The notes: generated by a model not told the origin, from the letters alone. A stretch of 42,974 bases of DNA from an uncultured Marinomonas sp. (GCA_947493575.1 CANLRQ010000007.1:104208-147181), one strand, 5' to 3'; counted from the stretch's first letter, positions 31,845-42,777 are shown. Made by a program: numbers and translations.

Positions 31845-32633
31845 ATGAAATTTTTAATATCTCCAGCAAAAACACTTGATTTAACGTCTCAAACACCGAC
31901 CAATCAACATACTACGCCAAACTTTTTAAATGAATCACAAATTTTAATCGATACAATTCGCCCTTATACGCCAGCAGATATTGCTGCACTCATGAAACTC
32001 AGCGACAAATTATCGACCCTAAACGTTGAGCGTTATCAAGAATGGCAAAAAGAGCATAATACAAGCAATAGTAAACAAGCCGTTTTTACTTTTATGGGTG
32101 ATGTTTATACTGGATTAGATGCTTACAGCTTAAATGCGGAGGATATTAACTACGCCCAAAACCACTTACGAATTTTGAGTGGCTTATATGGCCTGCTTCA
32201 ACCTTTGGACTTAATACAAGCTTATCGCTTAGAAATGGGAATAAAACTTAAAAACCCAAAGGGAGATAATTTATACCACTTTTGGAAAAGCATTATTGCT
32301 GACCAACTCAATCAAGAGCTAGACAATGATGAACTACTGATCAATTTAGCATCAAACGAGTATTTTAAATCTGTAGATACAAAAACACTAAACCACAGCG
32401 TCATCTCCCCTGTATTCTTAGATGAAAAAAATGGTCAATACAAAGTCATTAGTTTCTACGCAAAAAAAGCTCGGGGACTTATGGCGCGTTATCTAATTGA
32501 GAGTCGAAGCACAAGCTATAATGACCTAATTGCCTTCAACTATTCGGGCTACCAATACGACGAGCAGCAATCAACTCAGAATGCCCCTGTGTTTATTCGC
32601 TCAGAGTTAACCCGCTTAAATTTAGACTCATAA
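31845..32633 (+). CDS. yaaA: Peroxide stress protein YaaA
   Basis: Cytoplasmic DUF328 protein that in E. coli lowers intracellular free iron during hydrogen peroxide stress and binds DNA. It has 262 residues. The N-terminal KFLISPAKTLD, the ALMKLSDKLSTLN stretch, the VYTGLDAYSL and LSGLYGLLQPLDLIQAYRLEMG motifs, and the C-terminal KKARGLMARYLIE all match the family. GGAAAAG lies six bases before the ATG. No OxyR-type site was recognised upstream. A strong terminator shared with prmC follows. Confidence 0.95.
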   Translation: MKFLISPAKTLDLTSQTPTNQHTTPNFLNESQILIDTIRPYTPADIAALMKLSDKLSTLNVERYQEWQKEHNTSNSKQAVFTFMGDVYTGLDAYSLNAEDINYAQNHLRILSGLYGLLQPLDLIQAYRLEMGIKLKNPKGDNLYHFWKSIIADQLNQELDNDELLINLASNEYFKSVDTKTLNHSVISPVFLDEKNGQYKVISFYAKKARGLMARYLIESRSTSYNDLIAFNYSGYQYDEQQSTQNAPVFIRSELTRLNLDS

Positions 32634-32641
32634 TCCCTCAT

Positions 32642-32667
32642 AAAGCCGATGGCAGCATCGGCTTTTA
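32642..32667. terminator. Bidirectional terminator between yaaA and prmC
   Basis: AAAGCCGATG and CATCGGCTTT are perfect 10-bp arms around GCAG; T-rich ends are present on both sides. It ends yaaA transcripts, and on the other strand overlaps the prmC stop codon. Confidence 0.85.
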
Positions 32668-33501
32668 TCCAAACCACTGCCCCAAAGTCACTCTATCGTT
32701 ACCAGCATAATCCTTGCGGGTTTCTATCTTATGATAGCCATTTCTTTCAAGAATTTTTCTAGCACCTTCACCTTGATCATACCCATGTTCAAATGCCAAC
32801 CATCCATTTTCTGTTAAATGGCCTTTTGCATCTCGGGCAATAATCTCAATATCGGAGTAGCCCTTTTGGTCAGCAATCAAGGCTGTTTTAGGCTCAAATC
32901 TCACATCACCTTCATCAAGGTGATGATCTTCTGGGTCAATATAAGGAGGATTTGATACGATCAGATCAAAATCCCTATCCATCACACGATCGAACCAACT
33001 GCTTTGGTAAATGTCAGCCTTTAGTTGCAACTTAAGAGCATTTCTCTTTGCAAGCTCTACAGCTTCATGGACTAAATCAACGGCTTGTACTTTCGCGTCA
33101 AGCCGCTCTGAAGCTATAGATAAGGCAATCGCTCCGGTACCTGTTCCCATATCAATTACAGTGGGTTGGCTTATTCCCTCCAACAACTCTAAAGCGGTTT
33201 CAACCAATACTTCAGTATCACTTCTCGGTATCAAGGTGCAGGGAGAGACATCAAATTCTAAAGACCAGAATTCCTGTACACCTAATAGGTAAGCAACGGG
33301 CTCTCCTTTTGCACGAGCAAGAAGCAAAGCATTAAATGCTGCAACCTCTTCCTCATTTAAAGAGCGATCTGGCCAAGTATAAAGATAGGAGGTACTCACC
33401 TGTAATACATTGGCAAGTAATAATTGAGAATCCAAAAGGGCTGTATCAGAAGAAGCAGCTAAACTTGCCACTCCTTTCTTTAACAATTCATCGATTCTCA
33501 T
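32665..33501 (-). CDS. prmC: Release factor glutamine methyltransferase PrmC (HemK)
   Basis: Methylates the glutamine of the GGQ motif in release factors RF1 and RF2, which is needed for efficient termination. It has 278 residues. An N-terminal helical domain recognises the release factor, followed by a Rossmann-fold SAM-binding domain with VIDMGTGTGAIALSIA (motif I) and VSNPPYIDPED, whose NPPY is the catalytic motif. LAFEHGYDQG and the closing DRVTLG fit the family. It follows prfA by 2 bp, so the enzyme and its substrate are made together; its own stop lies within the shared terminator. Confidence 0.96.
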   Translation of the reverse strand: MRIDELLKKGVASLAASSDTALLDSQLLLANVLQVSTSYLYTWPDRSLNEEEVAAFNALLLARAKGEPVAYLLGVQEFWSLEFDVSPCTLIPRSDTEVLVETALELLEGISQPTVIDMGTGTGAIALSIASERLDAKVQAVDLVHEAVELAKRNALKLQLKADIYQSSWFDRVMDRDFDLIVSNPPYIDPEDHHLDEGDVRFEPKTALIADQKGYSDIEIIARDAKGHLTENGWLAFEHGYDQGEGARKILERNGYHKIETRKDYAGNDRVTLGQWFG

Positions 33502-33503
33502 TT

Positions 33504-34595
33504 TTATGATTCATCAGCACTTAGTGACGCTAACTGTTCTGCTTGATGCTCATTAATCAATGGATTAATTAGAGAGTTTAATTCACCTGTAATAATCTCA
33601 TCCAACTTGTATAAAGTTAGGTTAATACGGTGATCTGTTACCCTGCCTTGAGGGTAATTATAAGTACGAATTCGTTCAGAACGATCACCGCTACCGACCA
33701 AAGACTTACGTGTCTCTGACTGTTCGGCAGCGTATTTCTCTTCTTCAGCGGACTGCAAACGAGATGCAAGTAAGGACATCGCTTTAGCACGGTTCTTATG
33801 TTGCGAGCGTTCTTCCTGACATTCAACAACTAACCCAGAAGGAATGTGTGTTAAACGAATCGCAGAGTCCGTTTTGTTAACGTGCTGACCACCCGCTCCT
33901 GACGCCCTAAAGGTATCAATTCGTAAATCCGATTTATTGATTTCAATCGCATCAACTTCATCCATCTCCGCCATGATAGCAACGGTACAAGCAGAAGTAT
34001 GGATACGACCTTGTGACTCAGTTGCAGGAACACGTTGAACACGATGAGCTCCGGATTCAAACTTTAATTTTGAATACACGCCATCACCAACAATTCGCGC
34101 TATCACTTCTTTGTAGCCACCGTGTTCGCCTTCATTAGCACTGATCACTTCTACTTTCCAACGTTGCACTTCGGCAAATCGAGAATACATACGAAACAGA
34201 TCACCAGCAAAAATAGAGGCTTCATCACCACCAGTACCAGCACGCACTTCAAGGAAAACATTGCGTGAATCATTCGGGTCTTTCGGTAACAACAGCTTTT
34301 GCAACTCTTCCAACAATTGCTCTTTTTGTTGCTGCCCTGTTTTTAACTCTTCTTGACCCATTTCTCGTAAATCTGGATCACTGTCGGAACACAGTAGTTC
34401 CGCTTCTTCAATATTTTCTTCAGCTTGTTGGAAGCGATTAAAACATTTTACTACAGGCTCTAATTCCGCATACTCTTTTGAGTAAGAGCGAAACAAATCC
34501 TGATTCATAATGACTTCCGCCTCACCAAGTAAAGCAGACAGTTCATCATAACGATCGGATAGGTTTTCTAATTTAAACTTAATCGACTCTTTCAT
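33504..34595 (-). CDS. prfA: Peptide chain release factor 1
   Basis: Recognises UAA and UAG stop codons and triggers peptide release. It has 363 residues (E. coli 360). The GGQ motif is in [20 protein letters not shown] (its Gln is the target of PrmC); [15 protein letters not shown] and [20 protein letters not shown] are the other hallmarks. The start ATG overlaps the last base of the hemA TAA (TAATG), indicating translational coupling. The hemA-prfA-prmC order is classic for gammaproteobacteria. Confidence 0.97.
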   Translation of the reverse strand: MKESIKFKLENLSDRYDELSALLGEAEVIMNQDLFRSYSKEYAELEPVVKCFNRFQQAEENIEEAELLCSDSDPDLREMGQEELKTGQQQKEQLLEELQKLLLPKDPNDSRNVFLEVRAGTGGDEASIFAGDLFRMYSRFAEVQRWKVEVISANEGEHGGYKEVIARIVGDGVYSKLKFESGAHRVQRVPATESQGRIHTSACTVAIMAEMDEVDAIEINKSDLRIDTFRASGAGGQHVNKTDSAIRLTHIPSGLVVECQEERSQHKNRAKAMSLLASRLQSAEEEKYAAEQSETRKSLVGSGDRSERIRTYNYPQGRVTDHRINLTLYKLDEIITGELNSLINPLINEHQAEQLASLSADES

Positions 34596-35863
34596 TATTT
34601 ATTCTTTTCATCTGTAAGGCCCAAAACTTGAGAAGCGATCCCTAAAGCCTGTTGATCTTCATTTTCTCCAGCAACTCTAAGGTATTGCGTGGGTGAATTG
34701 ATCAGCTTATTCATCAAGTTATGCGCGAGTTTTTGTAGAACCTGTTCTGGCGTTTGCCCAGAATCTAGGCTTTTAAGGGCTTTTGTCAATTCTAATTGCT
34801 TTATCGATTCAGCTTGCTGTCGGTAATTAACAATAATGTCAGAAACTTTTCTTGATTCGATATTTTTACGAAATGCGGCCACGCCACCATCAATAATAAC
34901 TTCAGCCTCTTTGGCTGCGTCCAACCTTGCCTTTTGGTTTTCTTGAATTACAGAATGCAGATCATCTACAGTGTAAAGGTAAATATCTTTTACTTCTTCA
35001 ACTTCAGGTTCAATGTCTCTCGGAACAGCAATATCAATTAATAACATCGGTTTACGACGACGCTTTACAATGGCTTTTTCAATTACCCCTTTTCCGATAA
35101 TAGGTAACTGACTGGCCGTTGAAGAAATAACAATATCGGCTAGAGGTAAGTACTCAGCAATATCGGCTAATAGAATGGCTTCGGCTCCCATCTCTTCTGC
35201 TAAAACCTGAGCACGAGTTAAAGTTCTATTGGCAACAATGATTCTCTTAATGCCGCTTTCTTTTAAATGTTTTGCTACAAGCTCAATCGTTTGTCCCGCA
35301 CCAATAAGTAGAGCGGTACTTTTTTTTACATCAGCAAAAATTCGCTGCGCTAAACTTACTGATGCGAAGGCAATCGAAACTGGGTTTTCCCCTATCGACG
35401 TATCTGTTCGAACCTGTTTAGCAATTGAAAATGTTTTTTGAAATAAGCGATGTAAATTAGCCCCTATGTACTTCCCTTCTTGAGAGACTGCAAAAGCCGA
35501 CTTTACTTGCCCAAGAATTTGAGGCTCACCCAGCACTAAAGAATCTAAACCAGACGCAACACGCATAACATGGCGAATACTGTCATCTTCACGATGTTCG
35601 TAACAAAATTTTTGTAACTCTTCAAATGGAATACCGTGGTATTCGCTCAGCCATTCAATAATACGCACAACCTTCTCATCGCTATCTACTGAGCAATACA
35701 ACTCAGTACGATTACAGGTTGAAACGATCACAGCTTCTTGGGCGCGTTCTAGATGAACTAATTCATCTAATGCATCGAACATTTTTTCTGGAGCAAAAGC
35801 AACACGCTCTCGGATAGAAACTGGGGCAGTTTTGTGGTTGATACCAACCGTGACTAGCGGCAT
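34595..35863 (-). CDS. hemA: Glutamyl-tRNA reductase
   Basis: First committed step of C5 tetrapyrrole (heme) synthesis: reduces glutamyl-tRNA-Glu with NADPH to glutamate-1-semialdehyde. It has 422 residues (E. coli 418). The catalytic cysteine lies in [11 protein letters not shown] near residue 50, and the substrate region [20 protein letters not shown] ([11 protein letters not shown], then [13 protein letters not shown]) and the NADPH-binding stretch [13 protein letters not shown] are intact. The C-terminal dimerisation helices end at LGLTDEKNK. It is first in the hemA-prfA-prmC operon. A degenerate MITE end (36015) lies in its upstream region, about 150 bp from the start. Confidence 0.97.
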   Translation of the reverse strand: MPLVTVGINHKTAPVSIRERVAFAPEKMFDALDELVHLERAQEAVIVSTCNRTELYCSVDSDEKVVRIIEWLSEYHGIPFEELQKFCYEHREDDSIRHVMRVASGLDSLVLGEPQILGQVKSAFAVSQEGKYIGANLHRLFQKTFSIAKQVRTDTSIGENPVSIAFASVSLAQRIFADVKKSTALLIGAGQTIELVAKHLKESGIKRIIVANRTLTRAQVLAEEMGAEAILLADIAEYLPLADIVISSTASQLPIIGKGVIEKAIVKRRRKPMLLIDIAVPRDIEPEVEEVKDIYLYTVDDLHSVIQENQKARLDAAKEAEVIIDGGVAAFRKNIESRKVSDIIVNYRQQAESIKQLELTKALKSLDSGQTPEQVLQKLAHNLMNKLINSPTQYLRVAGENEDQQALGIASQVLGLTDEKNK

Positions 35864-36014
35864 TCAAAAAACTCTTCTTTAGAATTAAACTGTAAATACA
35901 ATACTTTGCGTTTGCTGACTTAATTGTATGTACATCGAATTTTAGTGCGTGCATTATACGTGGTATTGGTACACTTTCGCACCCCATGAAGCTAATAAAA
36001 TACAATCTATACGC

Positions 36015-36036
36015 TTAAGGAAGGTGAGAACACTTT
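36015..36036 (+). mobile_element. IS5-derived MITE, copy F (single end)
   Basis: TTAA followed by GGAAGGTGAGAACACTTT matches the terminal repeat of copy E at the first 13 positions bar one. No interior match or second end was found, so it is a remnant. It is in the divergent region between hemA and the TPR lipoprotein gene. Confidence 0.5.
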
Positions 36037-36101
36037 TCTCAAATGAGTGGCATCTTCTTAAAAGGTTGCCATAATGAGAATCAGTTTTAATTGAGATAAC
36101 T

Positions 36102-37889
36102 ATGTCATTTATTATGTCATTTACTATGTTACGTAATCAGAGCATAAATACACGGCTTTTCATAAAGCACCAGAAAGAGAAGAAAACTCCAATCTGGACG
36201 GTCATTTTATGCCTAATTATTTTGTCCGGTTGCAGCTCGTCACCAAATCCTAAAAACACATTGGGCGAACAACCAAACTTTATTACAACTACAGCAGAAA
36301 AAACGACCATTCAAAAAACACTCATAGCTGAGTTCGCCTTACTTAGAGGAGAAAAAGTTAAAGCTTTTAACGACTATCTCGCATTGGCAGAATCCACAAA
36401 GGATACAGCTTTAGCTGAGAAGTCAACGCGTATTGCCTTGTCATTAAATGACCCTAAGCGCATCATAGAAGCAACCGACCTATGGACTAGAATTGATCCT
36501 TCAGCTTATGCAGCTTATCCGATTCGACTGCGCTTTTTTATTTTAGAACAACAAACAGATAACATCTCTAAAACGATATTAAATGCTTACCAGAACTCAA
36601 TTCCTCTACGATTTCTCAATCAAGTAGTTAATTTTTTTGCATCTTCACCAAAATATTTAGAATCGGTTGAGAGCGCTTTAAACCAATTACCTGAACATTT
36701 AAAGTCTCAAGTTGAAATCCAATCAGCACAAGCTCATACAGCCTATCTGCAAGGCGACTTTCAAACGGCTAGAAAAATATCCCAATCTTTAATTGACAAC
36801 AAACAAGACAAAACAAATTTAGAATCAAATATTTACTTCATTCTCGCCCTCACTCAAAAACAAGAGGGAGAAACTGAAAAAGCCATTCAGACTTTAGAGC
36901 AAGGGTTAGCGCTTTACCCAAATGAATACAGCCTTATCTCTTCATTAATTGATTTTGAACTTACTAATGGAAATATTCCGGCCGCAAAAAAATACTACGA
37001 AGAGTCTAAACTTCCACCCCTTTATCAGTCTCAACTGGCTATTCACTACATCAGTCTCTTGATTCAAAACAAACAAACGTCCATTGCACTGGAGTCCTTA
37101 AAACACATCGACTATCTCTCTTCAGGATTTGCTGATCGCTTCTATTTCCTAGAAGCCAATGCTTTGGCAAATGAAAACAATAAAGAAGAAGCCATAGAAA
37201 AACTACAAGAGGTCACAGGACAACTGTACAATAGTGCAACAGAACAAATGACCATTTGGCTTTATGATTTAGAGCAGGCAAACAAAGTAAACGATGTAAT
37301 AGCATCACGCTTTAATAAACAACAAAATATTGAACAGATATTAAATATTATGCAGCATCATGAGGATAACGCTAAACCTCAATTATCCTTAGAGCTGGCA
37401 AACCTTATATTACAGAGGAAGCCTGACGCTGACCCTATACGATATAAAAAAGCGCTTTTAGCGGATTCTCTTGGCCAATGGCAAACAACAGAGTCTGAAC
37501 TGCGCTTTTTATTAAATAAAGAGCCTGAAAATGCAAACTATTTAAACGCCCTAGGATATACATTACTGGTTCGATCTAATAAACAAGAAGAAGCCATTAA
37601 ACTAATATCCTTAGCCTACGAAAAAGACCCAGATAACCCAGCTATAGTGGACAGTTTAGGTTGGGGATATTTTTTACAAGGAGACACCCAAAAAGCCGAG
37701 CTATTACTCAGTAAGGCATGGGAAGCTCTCCCAGAAGCAGAAATAGCAGCCCATTATGGCGAAGCCCTTTGGACTCAAAAAAAGTACGATAAGGCCATTT
37801 CAATTTGGCAACAAGCTCTGGATGGCACATCAATCAATCCAGTACTGGCAGAAACACTAAACCGCCTAAACCCTTCCATGTTGGACTAA
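36102..37889 (+). CDS. TPR-repeat outer-membrane lipoprotein
   Basis: A 595-residue lipoprotein of unknown role, made of tetratricopeptide-type helical repeats. After a longer than usual polar N-terminal leader comes a signal with lipobox LSGC (Cys44 from the ATG at 36102; an internal ATG at 36126 would shorten the leader by eight residues). The TPR pattern is plain in the second half: EKAIQTLEQGLALYPN, ANYLNALGYTLLVRSNKQ, DNPAIVDSLGWGYFLQGDTQKAELLL (D-N-P-A-I-V-D-S-L-G-W-G-Y). In Pseudomonas the corresponding gene occupies the same place beside lolB. A role in assembling outer-membrane or envelope complexes is plausible. Confidence 0.83.
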   Translation: MSFIMSFTMLRNQSINTRLFIKHQKEKKTPIWTVILCLIILSGCSSSPNPKNTLGEQPNFITTTAEKTTIQKTLIAEFALLRGEKVKAFNDYLALAESTKDTALAEKSTRIALSLNDPKRIIEATDLWTRIDPSAYAAYPIRLRFFILEQQTDNISKTILNAYQNSIPLRFLNQVVNFFASSPKYLESVESALNQLPEHLKSQVEIQSAQAHTAYLQGDFQTARKISQSLIDNKQDKTNLESNIYFILALTQKQEGETEKAIQTLEQGLALYPNEYSLISSLIDFELTNGNIPAAKKYYEESKLPPLYQSQLAIHYISLLIQNKQTSIALESLKHIDYLSSGFADRFYFLEANALANENNKEEAIEKLQEVTGQLYNSATEQMTIWLYDLEQANKVNDVIASRFNKQQNIEQILNIMQHHEDNAKPQLSLELANLILQRKPDADPIRYKKALLADSLGQWQTTESELRFLLNKEPENANYLNALGYTLLVRSNKQEEAIKLISLAYEKDPDNPAIVDSLGWGYFLQGDTQKAELLLSKAWEALPEAEIAAHYGEALWTQKKYDKAISIWQQALDGTSINPVLAETLNRLNPSMLD

Positions 37890-37914
37890 ACGGCTCGCTA
37901 CAGGATTTATAAAC

Positions 37915-38481
37915 ATGAAAATAGGCTTCATATTATCAACTTTGTTACTTATTACGGCATGCAGTAACACACCTAAAAAAGCACCTATCCCCGATTCGAT
38001 TGATCAAATATCACAATGGGAAACGGTTGGCAGAGTTGGTATTAGAACAGAAGACGACGCAATTTCAGGCAACTTTAACTGGTTACAAAATCAATCAAGT
38101 TTTGATTTATCTATTGTGGGCCCATTCGGCCAAGGTGCTACACATTTAAAGCAAGAAACACCTGGCAGTGTTGAGCTAAAATATAAAGATGTCATCGTAG
38201 AAGGCACTTCTGCTCATTCATTACTAAACACGCACTTTGGCTGGCAGTTCCCTGTTAATCAAGTGACCTATTGGATTCGAGGTATACCTTCACCTAACAG
38301 TAGTTATGAAATCATGAACCGTTTTAATAGCAACCTTCCAGACGAAATAACCCAAGATGGCTGGACTGTATCTTATAAAGAATTCATCACTGTTGGCACA
38401 CTGGAACTTCCCAGTAAACTCCAAGCATCCAAACCACCTTTTAGAGTAAATTTGATCATTACCCAATGGAACATCCAATAA
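37915..38481 (+). CDS. lolB: Outer-membrane lipoprotein receptor LolB
   Basis: Takes lipoproteins from the periplasmic carrier LolA and inserts them in the outer membrane; itself a lipoprotein. It has 188 residues. The signal MKIGFILSTLLLITAC ends at lipidated Cys16. WETVGRVGIRTEDDAISGNF and SIVGPFGQGATHL are typical LolB strands; QFPVNQVTYWIRGIPSP is the conserved central region. It overlaps the start of ispE by 16 bases. It is the second gene of the rightward cluster, 26 bp after the TPR lipoprotein. Confidence 0.93.
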   Translation: MKIGFILSTLLLITACSNTPKKAPIPDSIDQISQWETVGRVGIRTEDDAISGNFNWLQNQSSFDLSIVGPFGQGATHLKQETPGSVELKYKDVIVEGTSAHSLLNTHFGWQFPVNQVTYWIRGIPSPNSSYEIMNRFNSNLPDEITQDGWTVSYKEFITVGTLELPSKLQASKPPFRVNLIITQWNIQ

Positions 38482-39341
38482 CAACCTTAACACTGCCTTC
38501 TCCAGCAAAAATAAATCGTTTTTTGCATATTGTAGGTAAAAAAGAAAATGGCTATCACCTATTGGAAACACTCTTTCAATTCATTAATGTTTTCGACACC
38601 ATTGAGTTCTCACCCAACATTGATGACTGTATTCGTATATCCCCTCAAATAGATGATCTTCCAGTTAGTGATAACTTAATATTTAAAGCGGCTGAACTAT
38701 TACGTCCGTATAGATCAGAGCCCAATCTAGGTGTAGATATCATCTTAACCAAACGACTGCCTATGGGGGCAGGAATTGGAGGAGGAAGCTCAAATGCAGC
38801 GACAACCCTACTTGCTCTTAACCATCTATGGCAATGTAATCTAAGCCCAGATAAGCTAGCCTCAATAGGGCTAAGTTTAGGAGCCGATGTTCCCATTTTC
38901 ATTCATGGAAAAAGTGCTTTTGCAGAAGGTGTAGGAGAGATACTCACTTTTGTAGAGCCTAAAACTCCCATTTACCTCCTAGTCAAACCAAATGCCCATG
39001 TCAATACTGGTCAAATTTTTACCGATAAACGTTTGACAAGAGACACCTCGACCATCAAAATGTCGCACGTCTTAACACTGGACGGGCATAACGATTGTTT
39101 AGATGTAGTAAGAGCACTTTATCCAGAAGTAAATGAAGCATATCTTTGGCTTAAAAAACAAGGGGATGTAAAACTTACAGGTACTGGAGCCTGTCTCTTT
39201 ATTGAATTTAAACATATAAAAGATGCTGAACGGGTTAAGCAGGAATTGCCAAAAAAATGGCAAGCTTGGATATGCAACGGATGCAATACCTCATTAACGC
39301 ACCAAGTACTTGACCAGTGGATAGCAAAAAATGGAAATTAA
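38466..39341 (+). CDS. ispE: 4-diphosphocytidyl-2-C-methyl-D-erythritol kinase
   Basis: GHMP-family kinase of the MEP isoprenoid pathway (fourth step of MEP isoprenoid synthesis), in the cytoplasm. It has 291 residues. The N-terminal LPSPAKINRFLHIVGKK, the ATP-binding PMGAGIGGGSSNAATTL (glycine-rich GHMP loop), LGADVPIFIHG and the C-terminal KLTGTGACLFIEF identify it. It starts inside the 3' end of lolB, so the two are translationally coupled. It is followed by a hairpin and then prs, the usual gammaproteobacterial order. Confidence 0.95.
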   Translation: MEHPITTLTLPSPAKINRFLHIVGKKENGYHLLETLFQFINVFDTIEFSPNIDDCIRISPQIDDLPVSDNLIFKAAELLRPYRSEPNLGVDIILTKRLPMGAGIGGGSSNAATTLLALNHLWQCNLSPDKLASIGLSLGADVPIFIHGKSAFAEGVGEILTFVEPKTPIYLLVKPNAHVNTGQIFTDKRLTRDTSTIKMSHVLTLDGHNDCLDVVRALYPEVNEAYLWLKKQGDVKLTGTGACLFIEFKHIKDAERVKQELPKKWQAWICNGCNTSLTHQVLDQWIAKNGN

Positions 39342-39383
39342 AATACATTAGACAATCGAGTAGCACTCGAATTATGTATTTTT
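39340..39383 (+). terminator. Nested hairpin between ispE and prs
   Basis: AAAATACAT (39340-39348) pairs with ATGTATTTT (39374-39382), enclosing CGAGT-AGC-ACTCG (39357-39369). A T-run closes the outer stem. It may end part of the ispE message or act as a processing site before prs. Confidence 0.5.
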
Positions 39384-39452
39384 AGCTGAATCAGCCATTT
39401 CCAAACAACACCTCTATTCATCACGAACAATTTAATACAAAGGGTATTCACA

Positions 39453-40400
39453 GTGTCCAAGTTGATGGTTTTTACCGGTAATGCAAACCCTGAACTCGCT
39501 CGTCGAGTAGTACGTCGATTAGGCTTACCAATTGGTAACGCGTCTGTTGGCAAATTCAGTGACGGAGAAATCACAGTAGAGATCAATGAAAATGTTCGAG
39601 GTAAAGACGTTTTTATTATTCAATCTACCTGCACGCCTAGTAACGACAATCTAATGGAATTAATTGTTATGGCAGACGCTCTGCGTCGCGCTTCTGCAAG
39701 TCGTGTAACTGCTGTTATCCCTTATTTTGGATATGCTCGTCAAGATCGCCGCGTTCGATCTGCCCGCGTACCTATTACAGCAAAAGTTGTTGCAGATATG
39801 ATTTCAGCAGTAGGTATTAACCGTGTTTTAACGGTTGACCTTCATGCGGATCAAATTCAAGGCTTTTTTGACATCCCTGTTGATAACGTCTACGGCACTC
39901 CTGTCTTATTAGATGATCTTCAGCGTCAAGGTTACGAAAACATTACCGTAGTTTCCCCTGATGTCGGCGGTGTTGTTCGAGCACGTGCTTTTGCCAAATT
40001 ATTAGATGATGCTGACTTAGCTATCATTGATAAACGTCGCCCTAAAGCAAACGAAGCTCAAATCATGCATTTAATTGGCGATGTTTCAGGAAAAACATGT
40101 GTGCTAATTGACGACATGTGCGATACTGGCGGCACATTATGTGCGGCTGCAAAAGCATTGAAAGATAATGGTGCAGAAAGAGTACTTGCTTACTGTACGC
40201 ATCCAATTCTTTCAGGTAAGGCCATTGATAATGTAAATAATTCTGTTTTAGATGAATTGATTGTCACTGACACCATTCCTCTAAGACAAGACGCTCTTGA
40301 GTGTTCTAAAATTCGCCAATTATCTATGTCAGATATATTGGCAGAAGCTGTTCGTCGCGTATGCAACGAAGAGTCTATTAGTGCTATGTTTGGTGCCTAA
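39453..40400 (+). CDS. prs: Ribose-phosphate pyrophosphokinase
   Basis: Makes PRPP from ribose 5-phosphate and ATP, feeding purine, pyrimidine, histidine, tryptophan and NAD synthesis. It has 315 residues, as in E. coli. The GTG start at 39453 gives [19 protein letters not shown], which agrees with the family. [17 protein letters not shown] and the PRPP-binding loop [12 protein letters not shown] are intact, as is [14 protein letters not shown]. Ribose 5-phosphate is the product of the rbsK operon in this window, but no link is implied. It is followed by rplY after 71 bp. Confidence 0.97.
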   Translation: MSKLMVFTGNANPELARRVVRRLGLPIGNASVGKFSDGEITVEINENVRGKDVFIIQSTCTPSNDNLMELIVMADALRRASASRVTAVIPYFGYARQDRRVRSARVPITAKVVADMISAVGINRVLTVDLHADQIQGFFDIPVDNVYGTPVLLDDLQRQGYENITVVSPDVGGVVRARAFAKLLDDADLAIIDKRRPKANEAQIMHLIGDVSGKTCVLIDDMCDTGGTLCAAAKALKDNGAERVLAYCTHPILSGKAIDNVNNSVLDELIVTDTIPLRQDALECSKIRQLSMSDILAEAVRRVCNEESISAMFGA

Positions 40401-40471
40401 CTCAAAACCAAACACCTTGCTCGGGGCCGGTCGCAGTCTTGGGCTAATTGAACTTATTTTAGGAAATTAAA

Positions 40472-41050
40472 ATGTCATTAACTATTAATGCAAATACTCG
40501 TGAAAACCATGGCAAAGGTGCGAGCCGCCGCCTACGTAAAGAAAACCTAGTTCCAGGTGTTATCTATGGTGGTTCTTCTGAGCCACAATCCATTTCTTTT
40601 GCTGGAAATGAATTAAAGAAAGCAACTGAAAACTCTGCATTTTTCACAAGTGTAATCGAAGTTTCTGTAAACGGTAACCCAGAAAAAGTAATCGTTAAAG
40701 CGCTTCAACGTCACCCAGCTCGTACAGAAGTTCTTCATATTGACCTTCTTCGTGTTGAAGAAAACACAACGATCACAACACGTGTACCTCTTAACTTCTC
40801 TGGTGCTGCAACAAGCGCAGGCGTTAAAACTCAAGGTGGCCGTTTAGTTATCGAATCTAAACTTGCTGAAGTTCGCTGCCTACCAGGTAACCTACCAGCA
40901 GAACTAATTGTTGATTGTTCTAACGCTCAACTTGGCGATATCTATCACCTTTCTGATGCTATCGTACCTGAAAATGTTGAACTTGTTTCATTATTGAAAG
41001 GTGAAGATCACAACCAACCAATTGGTCGTATCGACAAGTCTAAACGTTAA
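40472..41050 (+). CDS. rplY: Ribosomal protein bL25 (long CTC/TL5 form)
   Basis: 50S ribosomal protein that binds 5S rRNA. It has 192 residues: an N-terminal bL25 domain (about residues 1-90, beginning [21 protein letters not shown]) and a C-terminal CTC/TL5 beta domain (from about 95, with [19 protein letters not shown] and [17 protein letters not shown]). E. coli has only the first domain, while Pseudomonas and many others have both. Codons are biased toward those of highly expressed genes. AGGAAAT lies 6-12 bases upstream. It sits between prs and pth, the conserved order. Confidence 0.96.
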   Translation: MSLTINANTRENHGKGASRRLRKENLVPGVIYGGSSEPQSISFAGNELKKATENSAFFTSVIEVSVNGNPEKVIVKALQRHPARTEVLHIDLLRVEENTTITTRVPLNFSGAATSAGVKTQGGRLVIESKLAEVRCLPGNLPAELIVDCSNAQLGDIYHLSDAIVPENVELVSLLKGEDHNQPIGRIDKSKR

Positions 41051-41076
41051 TACTAATTATTGAAGGCAGCATTGTT

Positions 41077-41658
41077 GTGAGTTTTAAACTATTAGTTGGT
41101 CTAGGAAATCCTGGCGCTGAATATGATAACACCCGCCACAATGCAGGCGCTCAATACATAAAGGCATTGGCTCAACAGAGTCAATGCCTTTTGCGTTATG
41201 AGAAAAAGTTTTCTGGTGACTTTGGGAAAGTTTCTATTGGTGGAAAAGAATGTTTCTTACTCATTCCAACCACTTATATGAATTTAAGTGGCTCTGCAGT
41301 ACTAGCCTTATGCCAGTTTTATAAAATACTACCTCCAGAAGTACTCGTTATTCACGATGAGTTAGACCTACCTCCAGGCACAGCAAAACTGAAAGTGGGT
41401 GGTGGACACGGTGGTCATAACGGCTTAAAAGACATCATATCTAAATTAGGTAACAACCGTGAATTCGGTCGTTTACGTCTAGGCATTGGCCACCCTGGCC
41501 ATGCTAGCAAAGTAGCAGGTTATGTTTTAACCAAAGCACCTTCCACAGAATACCTAAAAATTGAACATGCTATTGATGAGTCCCTTCGATATACCAATGA
41601 TATCGTTGCTGGGAATCTAAATAGTGTGATGAATACATTACACAGCTTCAAAGCTTAA
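41077..41658 (+). CDS. pth: Peptidyl-tRNA hydrolase
   Basis: Recycles tRNA from peptidyl-tRNA that drops off ribosomes. It has 193 residues (E. coli 194). The GTG start at 41077 has GAAGG 10-14 bases upstream and gives the family start ([20 protein letters not shown]) with the catalytic histidine in [30 protein letters not shown] and [13 protein letters not shown] are the other motifs. It lies 26 bp after rplY and 27 bp before ychF. Confidence 0.97.
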   Translation: MSFKLLVGLGNPGAEYDNTRHNAGAQYIKALAQQSQCLLRYEKKFSGDFGKVSIGGKECFLLIPTTYMNLSGSAVLALCQFYKILPPEVLVIHDELDLPPGTAKLKVGGGHGGHNGLKDIISKLGNNREFGRLRLGIGHPGHASKVAGYVLTKAPSTEYLKIEHAIDESLRYTNDIVAGNLNSVMNTLHSFKA

Positions 41659-41685
41659 TCACTCTTACACTATTCAGGAATTATT

Positions 41686-42777
41686 ATGGGCTTTAATTGC
41701 GGCATCGTCGGATTACCTAATGTCGGTAAATCGACTCTATTCAATGCACTGACCAAAGCAGGCATTGGCGCTGAAAACTTTCCCTTTTGTACTATCGAGC
41801 CGAACGCTGGCGTTGTTGCTATGCCAGACCCTCGCCTTGATGCACTTGCAGAAATAGTAAACCCAGAAAAAGTTCTAGCAACTACTATGGAGTTTGTGGA
41901 CATTGCAGGCCTTGTAGAAGGCGCATCTAAAGGCGAAGGTCTTGGCAATAAGTTTTTAGCTAATATTCGCGAAACCGATGCCATAGCGCATGTTGTGCGT
42001 TGCTTTGAAGACGACAACGTCATTCATGTTGCAAATAAAATTGATCCTAAAGCGGATATTGAAATTATTAACCTTGAATTAATTTTTGCTGACATCGAAT
42101 CCATAGACAGACAAATTGTTCGCACGGCCAAAAATGCCAAAAGCGGTAATAAAGACGCAATTGCACATAAAGCCTTTTTAGAAAAATTAAAAGTCCATTT
42201 AGAAGATGGTTTGCCTGTTCGATCTTTAGATTTAAGCATAGATGAACTCAAAGAAGTTAAAGCACTTCACCTACTGACTACAAAACCGACCATGTACATT
42301 GCGAACGTTTCAGAAGACGGCTTTGAAGATAACCCTCATCTAGATCAAGTAAAAGCCATTGCTCAATCAGAAGGCGCAATTGTTGTACCTATTTGCAATC
42401 AGCTTGAGGCCGAAATATCAGAACTTGATGCTGAAGAAATGCAGGAGTTTCTTGATGAGATGGGCATGGAAGAACCAGGCCTTGATCGTGTAATACGAGC
42501 AGGTTACGAACTATTAGGTCTACAAACCTACTTTACTGCCGGTGTTAAAGAAGTCAGAGCATGGACAGTTAAAGAAGGCGCAACAGGCCCTCAAGCAGCC
42601 GGTGTTATCCATACAGATTTCGAGAAAGGGTTTATCCGCGCAGAAGTTGTTTCTTACGACGACTTCATCTCTTACAAAGGAGAGAGCGGAGCAAAAGATG
42701 CTGGAAAATGGCGCCTAGAAGGCAAAGAATACATTGTAAAAGACGGTGATGTGATGCATTTCCGTTTCAATGTATAA
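41686..42777 (+). CDS. ychF: Ribosome-associated ATPase YchF (Obg family)
   Basis: Universally conserved P-loop NTPase of the Obg group that prefers ATP and binds 70S ribosomes. It has 363 residues, as in E. coli. The P-loop is [18 protein letters not shown] (near residue 8), followed by [20 protein letters not shown] (switch region), the coiled-coil helical insert, and a C-terminal TGS domain (from about residue 280, with [16 protein letters not shown] and [11 protein letters not shown]). AGGAATT is upstream. It is the last protein gene in the window; a promoter and tRNA-Gln follow. Confidence 0.97.
   Translation: MGFNCGIVGLPNVGKSTLFNALTKAGIGAENFPFCTIEPNAGVVAMPDPRLDALAEIVNPEKVLATTMEFVDIAGLVEGASKGEGLGNKFLANIRETDAIAHVVRCFEDDNVIHVANKIDPKADIEIINLELIFADIESIDRQIVRTAKNAKSGNKDAIAHKAFLEKLKVHLEDGLPVRSLDLSIDELKEVKALHLLTTKPTMYIANVSEDGFEDNPHLDQVKAIAQSEGAIVVPICNQLEAEISELDAEEMQEFLDEMGMEEPGLDRVIRAGYELLGLQTYFTAGVKEVRAWTVKEGATGPQAAGVIHTDFEKGFIRAEVVSYDDFISYKGESGAKDAGKWRLEGKEYIVKDGDVMHFRFNV

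Noticed and set aside
33638..34060. Minus-strand frames inside prfA
   Set aside because: They are out-of-frame readings of the prfA codons without independent support.
40401..40471. GC-rich patch between prs and rplY as an L25 autoregulatory leader or terminator
   Set aside because: The stem is short and imperfect, and no T-run or 5S-rRNA-like mimic could be recognised.
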